Shown: positions 40,525 through 49,639, counted from the stretch's first letter. The stretch: DNA of 64,000 nucleotides from an uncultured Christensenella sp. (GCA_910586245.1 CAJUFY010000001.1:248001-312000), one strand, 5' to 3'. Notes: generated from the letters alone by a model not told the origin. Numbers and translations are program-made.

Positions 40525-41639
40525 TTCTTTTTTCTCCACATGATCACGGCGGTCACAGCGCCCACGGCAAGCACGCAGCCGAGCGCAATCAGAAGATATC
40601 CCCAAACGGGCACGGTCGGTTTCTCAGACGGGGGTTCGGGCGTTTGGCTTCCGCCTTGCGGCTCGGTCACCGTCATAGAAAACCGAACGGTCTTTCCCGC
40701 GTAGGTAACCGTCACCGTCTTTTCGCCTGCCGAAGCGGTGTCGAACCCCGAAAGCATCGCGCTCGTCATCGGAATTTCTTCAAAAGAATCGTCCGAATAC
40801 GTCACGACGAGCGTGCCGCCCGCAAAGGTCTCGCCCTTTTTATATTCCGTTTTCATTCCCTCTTTCACGGAAACGGAAGCAACCGTAGGGCGCGCGGCGG
40901 GAATCCCCGTCGCTTCGGTAAATTTCCCCGTTAAATCTTCGCGGTGTTCGTAATTCTCTTCGGGACGGAAATAAACGTCCTGCGACGACTCCGAACCGAC
41001 GACGATCTTTGCCGAGGTCGGCACGATCCACCAAGTGAACGAATACATATCGTTCCCCTGAAATTTGATCCCGTTAGGTATAATCTGGCTCTGCGTGTTC
41101 GGGCCGTATTCGTATACGGGATAGCAGTCGAAATCGTTAAAATACTGTTCGAGCAAATCCAGATAGAGCAACGGCAGATTCGAAGCCGCCTCGCGCACGG
41201 TAACGAAATCGCCCGATTGCGTCAGCGTCGCATCGATCCAGGATTCGGCGTACTTCCCCGCGACCTTCTTCGCTTTCGCGTTATAGTCGTCGATGTTTTC
41301 GAAATCGAATTTCATGGTCACGTAGGTGGAATCTTTGTTCGATTTCCCCTGCGCCACGGTGAAAACGGCGTCCTCGAGCGCGCAGAAGTCCTTTAATTTT
41401 TCGGCAAGTGCTTCGCCCTGCGTCAACATGAACGCAGTATTGTTGCCCGCAGTGTAATCCCGCCCGCCGAGCGACTCCTCGTCACCGTATACGCGGATCA
41501 CCACTTTTTTCGTTCCGCTCAGATCGCTGTAAATCGTAAGCGTAGACGAAACTTCCGCTTCGGAACAGCCCGCAAGCGCTAAAATCATGATCAGCGCCGC
41601 AACGATCGTACCCAAAATGCCGAGTTTTTTCTTTCTCAT
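40521..41639 (-). CDS. Surface lipoprotein with Big_3-type Ig domain and C-terminal anchor
   Basis: A 372-residue lipoprotein (lipobox LAGC near residue 25). A beta-rich region (about 30-250) of unknown family is followed by one Ig-like Big_3 domain (about 258-325; GEKTVTVTYAGKTVRFSMTV), a Pro/Glu linker and a membrane helix with a basic tail (about 346-372). It is cotranscribed with the GH13 lipoprotein, so a glycan-binding or scaffold role is likely. Confidence 0.82.
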   Translation of the reverse strand: MRKKKLGILGTIVAALIMILALAGCSEAEVSSTLTIYSDLSGTKKVVIRVYGDEESLGGRDYTAGNNTAFMLTQGEALAEKLKDFCALEDAVFTVAQGKSNKDSTYVTMKFDFENIDDYNAKAKKVAGKYAESWIDATLTQSGDFVTVREAASNLPLLYLDLLEQYFNDFDCYPVYEYGPNTQSQIIPNGIKFQGNDMYSFTWWIVPTSAKIVVGSESSQDVYFRPEENYEHREDLTGKFTEATGIPAARPTVASVSVKEGMKTEYKKGETFAGGTLVVTYSDDSFEEIPMTSAMLSGFDTASAGEKTVTVTYAGKTVRFSMTVTEPQGGSQTPEPPSEKPTVPVWGYLLIALGCVLAVGAVTAVIMWRKKK

Positions 41640-41663
41640 AGCATACCTCCCTTATCAATTCCG

Positions 41664-41691
41664 ATTATAAAAGATCGCAGTCTCGATACAA
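41664..41691 (-). promoter_or_regulatory. Candidate promoter of the Ig-lipoprotein/GH13 operon
   Basis: TATAAT (41664-41669) with TTGTAT 16 bases upstream (41686-41691), 25 bases before the start codon. Confidence 0.55.
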
Positions 41692-41743
41692 GCAGATATG
41701 TTGGAGAATAATAGCAGAAAATTGCAATATTTTCCAAAAAGAA

Positions 41744-41766
41744 AAAACACGGCTGAGCCGTGTTTT
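41744..41766 (-). terminator. Terminator of the ribosomal superoperon
   Basis: Stem AAAACACGGC / GCCGTGTTTT with a 3-base loop and a U-tract on the minus strand, 15 bases after the rplQ stop. Confidence 0.8.
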
Positions 41767-41780
41767 AACCCGTTTGTCGA

Positions 41781-42284
41781 TTAAACCAATTCGATGATGG
41801 CAGTCTCCGCTGCGTCGCCGCGGCGCTGACCGAGCAGATACACTCTCGTGTAACCGCCGCCCTGACCGAGTTCTTCTTTGCGCTGCGCATACTTCGGCGC
41901 AATCTCGTTGAACAGCTTTTCCATAAGCGGATGCTGAATTTCGGTGCGCTTTTTGTATTCGCTCTTCTTTTCGTTGAAGCCCTTAATTTCCTGCAAATCG
42001 TAGGTCTTCGCCATGATTGCGCGGCGCGCGGCAAGCTTTTTCACCCCGTCTTTATAAGCGGTGGTCTTAATTTCCTTGCCCTTTTTGTCCTTTGCAACGA
42101 TTTCCACTTCTACGACGTCGTCGTAAGTATTGATCGCTTTGGTGATCAGCTTCTCTACGTAAGACTGCAATTCTTTCGCGCGAGCCGCCGTTGTTTCGAT
42201 TTTTCCGTACCAAAGAAGCTGAGACGCCTGGTTTCTTAAAATTGCCAATCTCTGCTTCGTCGTTCTGCCCAATTTACCCGGCAT
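41781..42284 (-). CDS. rplQ: 50S ribosomal protein L17
   Basis: A 167-residue L17 starting MPGKLGRTTKQRLAILRNQ. It is longer than the usual ~115-130 residues, with an insertion after NTYDDVVEVEIVAKDKKGKE (about residues 53-72) and a longer C-terminal part. Last gene of the rpsM-rpsK-rpsD-rpoA-rplQ block, four bases after rpoA. Confidence 0.95.
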   Translation of the reverse strand: MPGKLGRTTKQRLAILRNQASQLLWYGKIETTAARAKELQSYVEKLITKAINTYDDVVEVEIVAKDKKGKEIKTTAYKDGVKKLAARRAIMAKTYDLQEIKGFNEKKSEYKKRTEIQHPLMEKLFNEIAPKYAQRKEELGQGGGYTRVYLLGQRRGDAAETAIIELV

Positions 42285-42287
42285 TTT

Positions 42288-43241
42288 TTAATCCTCCTTT
42301 TTTTCGAGCGTAAGACCGTAAGCTTCAAGTTTCTGCATGACTTCGTCGAGCGATTTTTTGCCCAGGTTGCGTACTTTGAGCATTTCGTCTTCCGTCTTGC
42401 GGCAAAGGTCTTCCACCGTGTGAATGTTCGCTCTCTTCAAACAGTTGTAGGAACGAACAGAGAAGTCCATATCCTCAATCTTCATCGAGAGAATTTGTTG
42501 TTGTTTGTCGTCGTCCGTCTTTACGAGGATATCCATATCCTTAATGGTATCCGAAAGATTTACGAACAGATTGATGTGGTCCTGCATGATTTTCGCGGCA
42601 AGGGAGACGATTTCCTTTCCGGAGAAAGTTCCGTCCGTCCAAACCTCGATGGTAAGTCTGTCGTAATCGATGTTCTGTCCTACGCGCGCAGGTTCTACAT
42701 TGTAGTTGACTTTCTGCACGGGCGTATAGATAGAATCGATCGGAATATAATCGAGAACGGGCTGTTTGTTGTCCTTCGCGGCTCTGTATCCTCTGCCGCG
42801 ACCGATGGTAATTTCCGCGTCGAGTTTCGCGCCCGCGTCAAGCGTGCACAAATACTGATCGGCATTGATGATCTCGACTTCCGCGTCCTGCGAAATGTCC
42901 GCGGCGGTAATGACCGCGGGGCCTTCTTTGCTCAGGCGAAGCGTCTTCGTATAATCTTTATCCGTCACCTTCGTCTTAACGGCAAGAAGTTTCAGATTCA
43001 GAATGATTTCGGTTACGTCCTCTTTTACGCCGGGAATTGCGGAAAACTCGTGTTTTACCGACCCGTCCATGAACCGGATCCCCTGCACCGCGGCGCCGGG
43101 AAGCGCCGAAAGCAGAATTCTTCTCAGACAGTTGCCTATTGTAAGACCGAAACCCTTTTCGAGCGGCTCGACAACGATTTTCGCATAATCCTTTGCTTCG
43201 TTTTCCGAAACCTCGATTTTGGGCATATCCATTTCGATCAT
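42288..43241 (-). CDS. rpoA: RNA polymerase alpha subunit
   Basis: A 317-residue alpha subunit. N-terminal assembly domain (EPLEKGFGLTIGNCLRRILL) and C-terminal DNA/activator-binding domain (NCLKRANIHTVEDLCRKTEDE, shown in part; VRNLGKKSLDEV). Normal length. GGAGG site before the ATG. Confidence 0.98.
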   Translation of the reverse strand: MIEMDMPKIEVSENEAKDYAKIVVEPLEKGFGLTIGNCLRRILLSALPGAAVQGIRFMDGSVKHEFSAIPGVKEDVTEIILNLKLLAVKTKVTDKDYTKTLRLSKEGPAVITAADISQDAEVEIINADQYLCTLDAGAKLDAEITIGRGRGYRAAKDNKQPVLDYIPIDSIYTPVQKVNYNVEPARVGQNIDYDRLTIEVWTDGTFSGKEIVSLAAKIMQDHINLFVNLSDTIKDMDILVKTDDDKQQQILSMKIEDMDFSVRSYNCLKRANIHTVEDLCRKTEDEMLKVRNLGKKSLDEVMQKLEAYGLTLEKKED

Positions 43242-43265
43242 AAAGCTACCTCCTTGATATTTAAA

Positions 43266-43889
43266 TTACTTGGAGTACAATTCGACAATCATGTGTTCGG
43301 AAATCTGACTGTCAACATCCTCGCGGGTGGGAAGCGCCAAAACTTTGCCTTCCAGTTTTTCGGGATCGAATTCAAGCCATTTGGGCATGTTCGCAACCTT
43401 CATGGTTTTGATCTGCTCGAAGAACTTGTTCTTCTTTCTGTTTTCTTTTACGGCGATCACGTCGCCTGCTTTTACGATGTAGGAGGGAACGTTTACCGTT
43501 CTGCCGTTTACCGTAAAATGCGCGTGGTTCACGAGCTGTCTTGCCTGGGTACGGGAAGCGCCTACGCCCATACGGAAGATGACGTTATCGAGACGGCGTT
43601 CCAAAAGCGAAAGCATGTTTTCGCCCGTGATGCCTCTCATTCTGTCCGCCATTTCGTAATAGTGGTGGAACTGACCTTCCTGTACGCCGTAAATACGCTT
43701 GGTCTTCTGCTTTTCGCGAAGCTGCAAGCCGTACTCGGAAACTTTCTTTCTGCCCGCGCCGTGCTGTCCGGGAGGAGTCGGCCGTTTATTGAAGGGGCAC
43801 TTCTCCATATAGCATTTTTCGCCCTTTAAAAAGAGCTTCGCGCCCTCTCTTCTGCAAAGTTTGCATTTTGCGTCTCTGTATACTGCCAT
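43266..43889 (-). CDS. rpsD: 30S ribosomal protein S4
   Basis: A 207-residue S4 with an N-terminal Cys motif (CKLCRREG) and the RNA-binding S4 domain RRLDNVIFRMG near residue 95. A primary 16S rRNA binder; in Bacillus it autoregulates its own gene. The long N-terminal RPTPPGQHGAG stretch is normal. Confidence 0.98.
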   Translation of the reverse strand: MAVYRDAKCKLCRREGAKLFLKGEKCYMEKCPFNKRPTPPGQHGAGRKKVSEYGLQLREKQKTKRIYGVQEGQFHHYYEMADRMRGITGENMLSLLERRLDNVIFRMGVGASRTQARQLVNHAHFTVNGRTVNVPSYIVKAGDVIAVKENRKKNKFFEQIKTMKVANMPKWLEFDPEKLEGKVLALPTREDVDSQISEHMIVELYSK

Positions 43890-43905
43890 GTTCTTCTTCT
43901 CCTAA

Positions 43906-44304
43906 TTAAACTCTTCTGCGCTTAGGCGGGCGGCAACCGTTGTGGGGAATCGGGGAAACGTCGGAAATGAGCGTAACTTCCAATTCGCAGTTTGCAAGCG
44001 CGCGGATCGCGGATTCTCTGCCCGCGCCGGGACCCTTTACGTAAACTTCCACAAAACGAAGACCGTGTTCTTTCGCCGCTTTTGCAGCCGTTTCGGTCGC
44101 CATCTGCGCGGCAAACGGCGTGCCTTTTCTCGAACCTTTGAATCCGAGCGAACCGGCGCTCGACCAGGAGATCGCGTTGCCGTTCATATCGGTAATCGTA
44201 ACCAAAGTGTTATTGAAGGTAGACTGAATGTGAACTTGTCCTCTGTCAACCTTTTTAAGCTCTCTGCGCTTGCGCGAGACAACCGTCTTTTTCTTTTCAG
44301 CCAT
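43906..44304 (-). CDS. rpsK: 30S ribosomal protein S11
   Basis: A 132-residue S11 with the STFNNTLVTITD and VKGPGAGRESAIRAL signatures and the C-terminal PHNGCRPPKRRRV. It lines the mRNA exit of the 30S platform. Normal length, 13 bases after rpsM. Confidence 0.98.
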   Translation of the reverse strand: MAEKKKTVVSRKRRELKKVDRGQVHIQSTFNNTLVTITDMNGNAISWSSAGSLGFKGSRKGTPFAAQMATETAAKAAKEHGLRFVEVYVKGPGAGRESAIRALANCELEVTLISDVSPIPHNGCRPPKRRRV

Positions 44305-44317
44305 GATGCGTCACTCC

Positions 44318-44686
44318 TTACTTCTTCTTGTTCGCCACCGTACGGCGGGGACCTTTTCTCGTTCTCGCGTTGCGTTTGGTGCTCTGTCCGCGAACGGGAA
44401 GCCCCTTTCTGTGACGCACGCCGCGATAGCACCCGATTTCCATCAGACGCTTGATGTTGAGGCTGACCGCCCCGCGAAGCTCGCCCTCCACCGTGTAGTG
44501 GTGGTCGATATATTCTCTCAGTTTGGAAACGTCGTTCTCGTCCAGATCCTTAACGCGCGTGTCGGGATTGATGCCCGTCGCGGCAAGAATCTTTTTGGAC
44601 GTGGTAAGACCGATTCCGTAGATGTAGGTGAGACCGATCTCAACCCGTTTTTCTCTCGGTAAATCTACGCCGGCAATACGTGCCAT
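44318..44686 (-). CDS. rpsM: 30S ribosomal protein S13
   Basis: A 122-residue S13 (MARIAGVDLPREKRVEIGL; C-terminal RNARTRKGPRRTVANKKK) of the 30S head. First gene of the block driven by the consensus promoter at 44904-44932, with an ACGGAGG site. Confidence 0.98.
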   Translation of the reverse strand: MARIAGVDLPREKRVEIGLTYIYGIGLTTSKKILAATGINPDTRVKDLDENDVSKLREYIDHHYTVEGELRGAVSLNIKRLMEIGCYRGVRHRKGLPVRGQSTKRNARTRKGPRRTVANKKK

Positions 44687-44897
44687 GAATTCTTAACCTC
44701 CGTGTATTTGGGTAAAATTTATATTTTTTATAATAAGCCGCAATCCGCGGGAACAGTGGAAAATATTCCCTGGCGAACAGCGCGTCGTTTTCTGCTTTTT
44801 TTGCGCAAAACGCGCAAAGCAAGCCGAGTTTCCGCACCTTACCGTGCGGAAATTCAGCCTTTTTCGTTCAAATATCGCCGAATTTTATAAAACAGCG
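44687..44897 (-). ncRNA. 5' leader of the rpsM block, with a strong stem-loop
   Basis: About 210 bases separate the promoter at 44904-44932 from rpsM, with no gene. A stem TTTCCGCAC / GTGCGGAAA (44829-44852, 6-base loop) extends outward by further pairs. A ribosomal-protein (for example S4) control site is possible; no known leader is recognised. Confidence 0.4.
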
Positions 44898-44903
44898 GAA
44901 ATT

Positions 44904-44932
44904 ATTATATCACGTTTTCCGCGGCTTGTCAA
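44904..44932 (-). promoter_or_regulatory. Sigma-A promoter of rpsM-rpsK-rpsD-rpoA-rplQ
   Basis: Perfect consensus TTGACA (44927-44932), 17-base spacer, TATAAT (44904-44909), starting just inside the 3' end of rpmJ's downstream flank. Confidence 0.88.
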
Positions 44933-44939
44933 CGATTTT

Positions 44940-45056
44940 TCAGCCCTGTCTTTGCTTATGGCTCTTGTCTTTGGAACAAATTACCATTACTTTTCCGTTT
45001 CTTTTGATTACTTTGCACTTGTCGCACATCGGTTTTACGGAAGGACGAACTTTCAT
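44940..45056 (-). CDS. rpmJ: 50S ribosomal protein L36
   Basis: A 38-residue L36 beginning MKVRPSVKPMCDKCKVIKR, with the C-x2-C...C-x-n-H zinc site (CDKC, ICSKDKSH) and ending HKQRQG. Zinc-binding (C+) form. Follows infA by 31 bases. Confidence 0.97.
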   Translation of the reverse strand: MKVRPSVKPMCDKCKVIKRNGKVMVICSKDKSHKQRQG

Positions 45057-45087
45057 TGCTATTTCTCCTTAATTATGTTCGAATGTT

Positions 45088-45309
45088 TTACGATTTGCTG
45101 CGCCAGGTAATTCTGCCTTTCGTCAAATCGTAAGGACTCATTTCAAGTTTCACCGAATCGCCTTCGATGATGCGGATATAGTTCATTCTGAGCTTCCCGG
45201 AAATGTACGCGGTAATTTCGTGACCGTTGGAAAGCCTTACTCTGAACGTTGCGTTGGGCAAAGCCTCGATCACTTTCCCTTCCGCTTCGATAACGTCGTC
45301 TTTGGACAT
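45088..45309 (-). CDS. infA: Translation initiation factor IF-1
   Basis: A 73-residue OB-fold protein (MSKDDVIEAEGKVIEALPN; KLRMNYIRIIEGDSVKLEMS). It blocks the A site during initiation. Standard position between map and rpmJ; GGAGGAGA site. Confidence 0.98.
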   Translation of the reverse strand: MSKDDVIEAEGKVIEALPNATFRVRLSNGHEITAYISGKLRMNYIRIIEGDSVKLEMSPYDLTKGRITWRSKS

Positions 45310-45330
45310 GTCTCCTCCGATTTCTTCACC

Positions 45331-46074
45331 TCAAAGGGTGAGTATCTCCACGCCGCCCTCGCGGACGACCACAGTGTTCTCGTAATGCGCAGCGCTCTTT
45401 CGATCGAGCGTCACCGCCGTCCAGCCGTCGTCTAATACCTTTACGCGCCAGCCGCCTGCCGCAATCATCGGTTCGATGCAGAGTACGCTGTTTGCGGGAA
45501 GCCGCACGCCCGTCCCCTTGCGCCCGAAGTTTGGAACGGAAGGGTCTTCGTGCATCTCTCTGCCGATTCCGTGACCGGTATACGACCGAATGACGGAAAA
45601 GCCGTTCGCTTCCGCGTGGCACTGCACTCTGTACCCGATATCGTACAGCGGCGTGCCCGCCTTCAAATCTTCGATCCCTTTGAAGAAGCATTCTTCCGTT
45701 ACGCGAACGAGCTTCTTTTTCTCTTCGGAAACTTCGCCGATGCAATACGTTCTGCACGCGTCTCCGTGGAAACCGTTCTTATAGGCAACGATGTCCACGC
45801 TTACGATATCGCCTTCCCGCAGTACCCGATCGTCGGGAATGCCGTGTACGACGACTTCGTTCACCGAAACGCACGCCGAAGCGGGATACCCGCAATAACC
45901 TAATTCGGAAGGTTCGGCGCCGCACGATTTGATATAATCGTAAACGAGCGTATCCACTTCCTTCGTCGTCATTCCCGCGCAGATCCGCTTGCCGATCAGA
46001 TTCAGACAATCGCGGACGATTGCGCAGGGTTCGCGCAAGAGGTCGATTTCTTCTTCCGTCTTGACGATGATCAT
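45331..46074 (-). CDS. map: Type I methionine aminopeptidase
   Basis: A 247-residue MetAP. Metal ligands are visible in VSVDIVAYKNGFHGDACRT (two Asp), the His in GHGIGREMHEDP, and the Glu pair in CIEPM and HYENTVV. It removes the initiator Met from nascent chains. I start at the ATG at 46074, one base after the adk stop (TAACATG); a TTG four codons upstream is possible but neither has a clear ribosome binding site, so coupling is likely. Confidence 0.95.
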   Translation of the reverse strand: MIIVKTEEEIDLLREPCAIVRDCLNLIGKRICAGMTTKEVDTLVYDYIKSCGAEPSELGYCGYPASACVSVNEVVVHGIPDDRVLREGDIVSVDIVAYKNGFHGDACRTYCIGEVSEEKKKLVRVTEECFFKGIEDLKAGTPLYDIGYRVQCHAEANGFSVIRSYTGHGIGREMHEDPSVPNFGRKGTGVRLPANSVLCIEPMIAAGGWRVKVLDDGWTAVTLDRKSAAHYENTVVVREGGVEILTL

Positions 46075-46075
46075 G

Positions 46076-46711
46076 TTATTTCGCAAGTTTGTCGAGTTCC
46101 GTTCTGATCTCTTCGAACAAAACGTCGGCGGGAGCTTCGGACCCCGTAAAGTTCAGAATGATTCCCTTTTGGGTGTAATAGTCGATGAGCGGAGCGGTCT
46201 GTTCGCTGTAAACGCTCAAACGGCTCTCCACCGTTTCGGGATTATCGTCCTTGCGCTGATAGAGTTCTCCGCCGCAGCGCGCACAGGTCGTCGCGCCGTT
46301 CAGCATAGAAACGTGATAGCTTTCGCCGCATTCCTTGCAGACTCTTCTGCCGCAGAGACGGTCCATCAAAAGCTTGAAATCGATGTTGATGTTCACGACG
46401 CCGTCGATGGAAGCGAATTTGCTCAACTCTTCCGCCTGGAAGAGATTGCGGGGGAATCCGTCGAGCAGATATCCCTTTTTACAATCGTCCCAGGTAAGAC
46501 GGTCACGCACGATTTCGCACGTCACTTCGTCGGGAACCAGCTCGCCTTTGTCGATATACGATTTCGCGAGCAGACCGATTTCGGTACCGTTCTTGATGTT
46601 CGCGCGGAAGATGTCCCCCGTGGAAATATGAACGAGACCGTAACGGTCGGATATTTTCGTAGCCTGCGTGCCCTTGCCTGCGCCGGGCGCGCCGAGTAAA
46701 ATCAGATTCAT
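46076..46711 (-). CDS. adk: Adenylate kinase
   Basis: A 211-residue long-form Adk. P-loop GAPGAGKGTQ at residues 7-16, and a lid with a four-Cys zinc site (CKECGESYH...CARCG). It interconverts ATP, AMP and ADP. Between secY and map, as usual in Gram-positives. Confidence 0.98.
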   Translation of the reverse strand: MNLILLGAPGAGKGTQATKISDRYGLVHISTGDIFRANIKNGTEIGLLAKSYIDKGELVPDEVTCEIVRDRLTWDDCKKGYLLDGFPRNLFQAEELSKFASIDGVVNINIDFKLLMDRLCGRRVCKECGESYHVSMLNGATTCARCGGELYQRKDDNPETVESRLSVYSEQTAPLIDYYTQKGIILNFTGSEAPADVLFEEIRTELDKLAK

Positions 46712-46727
46712 ATCGTTGCTCCTTCGA

Positions 46728-48035
46728 TTATTTCAGGAAACCCTTGTAGTTCCGCATCATGATCTGCGACTGCAACTGTTTATCGAATTCCAGCGCAACC
46801 GAAACGACGATGAGAAGTCCCGTCGTAGAGAACACGCTCAAAAGCTGCTGGTCGCCCAAGAAGCTGAAAATGAACGAAGGTACGAACGCGACGAGGGTGA
46901 GGAAGATCGCGCCGAACAGCGTAATGCGCTTGTTGATCTTGCTCAGATACTGCGCCGTCGGCTTGCCGGGACGAATCCCCTGGATAAAGCCGCCGTTTTG
47001 CTGAATGGATTTGCTCACGTCTTCGGGATTGAACTGAATCTGTGCATAGAAGAACGAGAACAGGAAGATCAGCACGCACAGCACGAGAACGTACCAAACG
47101 GTACCGCTCGAGAAATGCGTCGACCACCATTCCAGCGCGCCACTCCATGCGGGCACGAGGCTCATGATCATGGAAGGGAAGGAAATAATCGCAAACGCAA
47201 AAATCAAAGGCATAACGCCGCTGCCCGTAATCTTCATCGGGATTACGGAAGACTGACCGCCGTACATTTTCGTGCCGCGAACCTGCTTCGCATACTGCAC
47301 GGGAATTTTACGCTCCGCCAAATCGACGAACACGATCAGGAAGAACATAATAACCATCATAACGAGGAACATCCCGATTTTCAGAAGGGTGCCGCCCACG
47401 TTGCTTGCGTTGATGTCGAGCAACATGTTCAGAATGATCAACCCGCCCGTGGAAAGGATTCCGATGAAGATGATCATCGAAATACCGTTGCCGACGCCGT
47501 ATTCGGTAATGCGTTCGCCGATCCACATGACAAGGCAGGAACCCGCCGTGTAAACGATGGTCATGTAAATTCCCGCAAGCCAGGTAGAACCGAAGAACAG
47601 GTCTTTTTCGATGGCGCCTTCGGTATTGTTCGCAAACAGCACGATGATGCCGACCGACTGCACGACTGCAAGCACGATCGTAAGAATACGCGTGATGTTC
47701 GTAATTTTCTTTCTGCCCTCTTCGCCCTGCTTCGAAAGCCGTTCGAGCGCGGGAATACCGACGGTAAGCAACTGAATGATAATCGTGGCGTTGATGTACG
47801 GCCCGATCCCCAGTGCAAACAGCGTACCGTTCTGCATCGCCTGCCCCGTAATGCCGCTCATCAGTTCGAAGAACTGATGTCCTTCGCCCGTGAACGCATT
47901 TTCGAACACCGATCTGTCGAGCCCCGGAACGGGAATGTAACATCCCAAACGGAACACGAACAACAGAAGCAGCGTCATGAGGATTTTCTTTCTTATGTCT
48001 TTGTTACGAAAGGCGTTTTTCAACGTTTCTAACAT
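46728..48035 (-). CDS. secY: Preprotein translocase subunit SecY
   Basis: A 435-residue, ten-helix channel subunit. Signature GLDRSVFENAF and the plug region near residue 60; GIRPGKPTAQYL and RNYKGFLK at the C terminus. With SecE and SecG it forms the export channel that the many lipoproteins here need. GGAAAGGAG site. Confidence 0.98.
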   Translation of the reverse strand: MLETLKNAFRNKDIRKKILMTLLLLFVFRLGCYIPVPGLDRSVFENAFTGEGHQFFELMSGITGQAMQNGTLFALGIGPYINATIIIQLLTVGIPALERLSKQGEEGRKKITNITRILTIVLAVVQSVGIIVLFANNTEGAIEKDLFFGSTWLAGIYMTIVYTAGSCLVMWIGERITEYGVGNGISMIIFIGILSTGGLIILNMLLDINASNVGGTLLKIGMFLVMMVIMFFLIVFVDLAERKIPVQYAKQVRGTKMYGGQSSVIPMKITGSGVMPLIFAFAIISFPSMIMSLVPAWSGALEWWSTHFSSGTVWYVLVLCVLIFLFSFFYAQIQFNPEDVSKSIQQNGGFIQGIRPGKPTAQYLSKINKRITLFGAIFLTLVAFVPSFIFSFLGDQQLLSVFSTTGLLIVVSVALEFDKQLQSQIMMRNYKGFLK

Positions 48036-48081
48036 AAATCACTCCTTTCCTGCAAAGCAGAATGCCGCAAACGCGGCAACG

Positions 48082-48531
48082 TTACTCAACGATTTCCGCC
48101 GTACCGCCCGCTTTTTCAACGGCCTCTTTGGCGGAAGCGGAAAATTTCGCCGCTTTTACGGTAAGCGCAACTTTCAGCTCGCCGTTACCGAGCACTTTGA
48201 GCCCGGCGTTGTTTTTAACTTCCTTTGCAAGACCGTTGGAAAGGACGAATCCGTAATCCACCACGGTGTTTGCGGGAAGATCCGCAAGATCGGAAAGATT
48301 CACGATCACGTAGTCCTTGCCGAATCTGTTGTGGAAACCGCGTTTGGGAATGCGGCGCGCAAGGGGCATCTGACCGCCCTCGAAGCCGGGTCTTACCCCG
48401 CCGCCCGAACGCGCCCACTGACCTTTGTGTCCCTTACCGCTCGTCTTGCCGAGACCCGAACCGATCCCGCGGCCAAGACGCTTTGCGGAAGTTTTCGCTC
48501 CCTCTGCGGGAGATAACGTATCTACTCTCAT
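48082..48531 (-). CDS. rplO: 50S ribosomal protein L15
   Basis: A 149-residue L15. The Gly-rich N-terminal tail (RLGRGIGSGLGKTSGKGHKG) penetrates the 23S core; the C-terminal domain is KVLGNGELKVALTVKAAKFS. I start at the ATG at 48531, which matches the MRVDTLSPAEGAK family start. Confidence 0.97.
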   Translation of the reverse strand: MRVDTLSPAEGAKTSAKRLGRGIGSGLGKTSGKGHKGQWARSGGGVRPGFEGGQMPLARRIPKRGFHNRFGKDYVIVNLSDLADLPANTVVDYGFVLSNGLAKEVKNNAGLKVLGNGELKVALTVKAAKFSASAKEAVEKAGGTAEIVE

Positions 48532-48541
48532 TTCCGTCTCC

Positions 48542-48715
48542 TTAAACGTTCTCGACCTTGACGAGGTGCGCGACCTTTTTGAGCTGCCCCTGCAAAGCGG
48601 GGGAATCTTCAAACGTCTTGACCGAGCGGATTTTTTTAAGCCCAAGCGCCGCAACCGTCGCTTTTACCGATTCGATTTCGCCGATGGTGCTTTTTACAAG
48701 CGTTACTTTAACCAT
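48542..48715 (-). CDS. rpmD: 50S ribosomal protein L30
   Basis: A 57-residue L30 beginning MVKVTLVKSTIGEIESVKAT, with ALGLKKIRSVKTFED and ending LVKVENV. Normal length. Between rpsE and rplO, as expected; GGAGG site before the ATG at 48715. Confidence 0.97.
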   Translation of the reverse strand: MVKVTLVKSTIGEIESVKATVAALGLKKIRSVKTFEDSPALQGQLKKVAHLVKVENV

Positions 48716-48725
48716 ACCGTCCTCC

Positions 48726-49244
48726 TCAACCTACGATCTCTTCCACGGTCTTTCCGCGGAGCGCGGCGATCTCTTCCACCGTTTTCAGTTCGGAAAGTCC
48801 CGCAACCGTAGCTTTGATGCAGTTTGCCGCATTCTGCGTGCCGTGCGATTTGGTTCTGATATTTTTGATGCCTGCGGCTTCCATAACCGCACGCACGGGA
48901 CCGCCCGCGATCACGCCGGTACCGGCTTCGGCGGGGAGCATAAGCACCGCGCCTTTTCCGAATTTACCCAGCACTTCGTGGGGAATGGTCGTATCTACGA
49001 TCGGAACGTTGATCATGTTCTTCTTCGCAGCCTGAGTCGCTTTTTCGATCGCTTCGGGAACTTCTTTCGATTTTCCCTGACCGTAACCGACCTTGCCGTT
49101 GCCGTCGCCTACGACGACGAGCGCTGCGAACCGCATGTTCTTGCCGCCCTTTACCGTTTTGCTTACGCGATTGATCCCGATCAGCTTTTTGATCAGCCCG
49201 TCGTTCTCTTCCTGTCTTCTCTGAGGTCTGTTTTCTCTAGCCAT
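48726..49244 (-). CDS. rpsE: 30S ribosomal protein S5
   Basis: A 172-residue S5 with the double-stranded RNA-binding fold (VNRVSKTVKGGKNMRF-like region near residue 24) and GYGQGKSKEVPEAIEKA. It contributes to decoding accuracy. 10 bases before rpmD. Confidence 0.98.
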   Translation of the reverse strand: MARENRPQRRQEENDGLIKKLIGINRVSKTVKGGKNMRFAALVVVGDGNGKVGYGQGKSKEVPEAIEKATQAAKKNMINVPIVDTTIPHEVLGKFGKGAVLMLPAEAGTGVIAGGPVRAVMEAAGIKNIRTKSHGTQNAANCIKATVAGLSELKTVEEIAALRGKTVEEIVG

Positions 49245-49257
49245 CTCTTCTCTCCTA

Positions 49258-49626
49258 TCAGAATTTCAGTCCGGCTTCGCGCGCGCCGTCTGCAACTGCC
49301 TTTACGCGTCCCGTGTACAGGTAACCGCCGCGGTCGAACACGACCGATTCGATTCCCTTTTCCTTTGCGCGTTCGCCTGCCGCAACGCCTACGACTTTCG
49401 CCGCTTCCGTTTTGGTCTTGCCTGCGATCTGCTCTTTCACGGACTTTTCCATGGTAGAAGCCGAAGCAATGGTTACGCCTTTTACGTCGTCGATGATCTG
49501 AACGTAAATGTGATTCAGACTTCTGTATACATTCAGACGGGGGGTCTCCGCCGTGCCCGAAACGTGTTTACGGACGCGGGCGTGACGACGCTGTCTGACC
49601 GAATTTTTATCTTGTTTCGTTATCAT
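49258..49626 (-). CDS. rplR: 50S ribosomal protein L18
   Basis: A 122-residue L18 (VRQRRHARVRKHVSGTAETP; RGGYLYTGRVKAVADGAREA) that binds 5S rRNA in the central protuberance. Normal length. Confidence 0.98.
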   Translation of the reverse strand: MITKQDKNSVRQRRHARVRKHVSGTAETPRLNVYRSLNHIYVQIIDDVKGVTIASASTMEKSVKEQIAGKTKTEAAKVVGVAAGERAKEKGIESVVFDRGGYLYTGRVKAVADGAREAGLKF

Positions 49627-49639
49627 GATTCACGCTCCT

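Noticed and set aside
46668..48032. Long open frame on the plus strand opposite secY
   Set aside because: Antisense shadow of secY; its product is rich in His/Asp/Arg of low complexity, with no ribosome binding site or family match.
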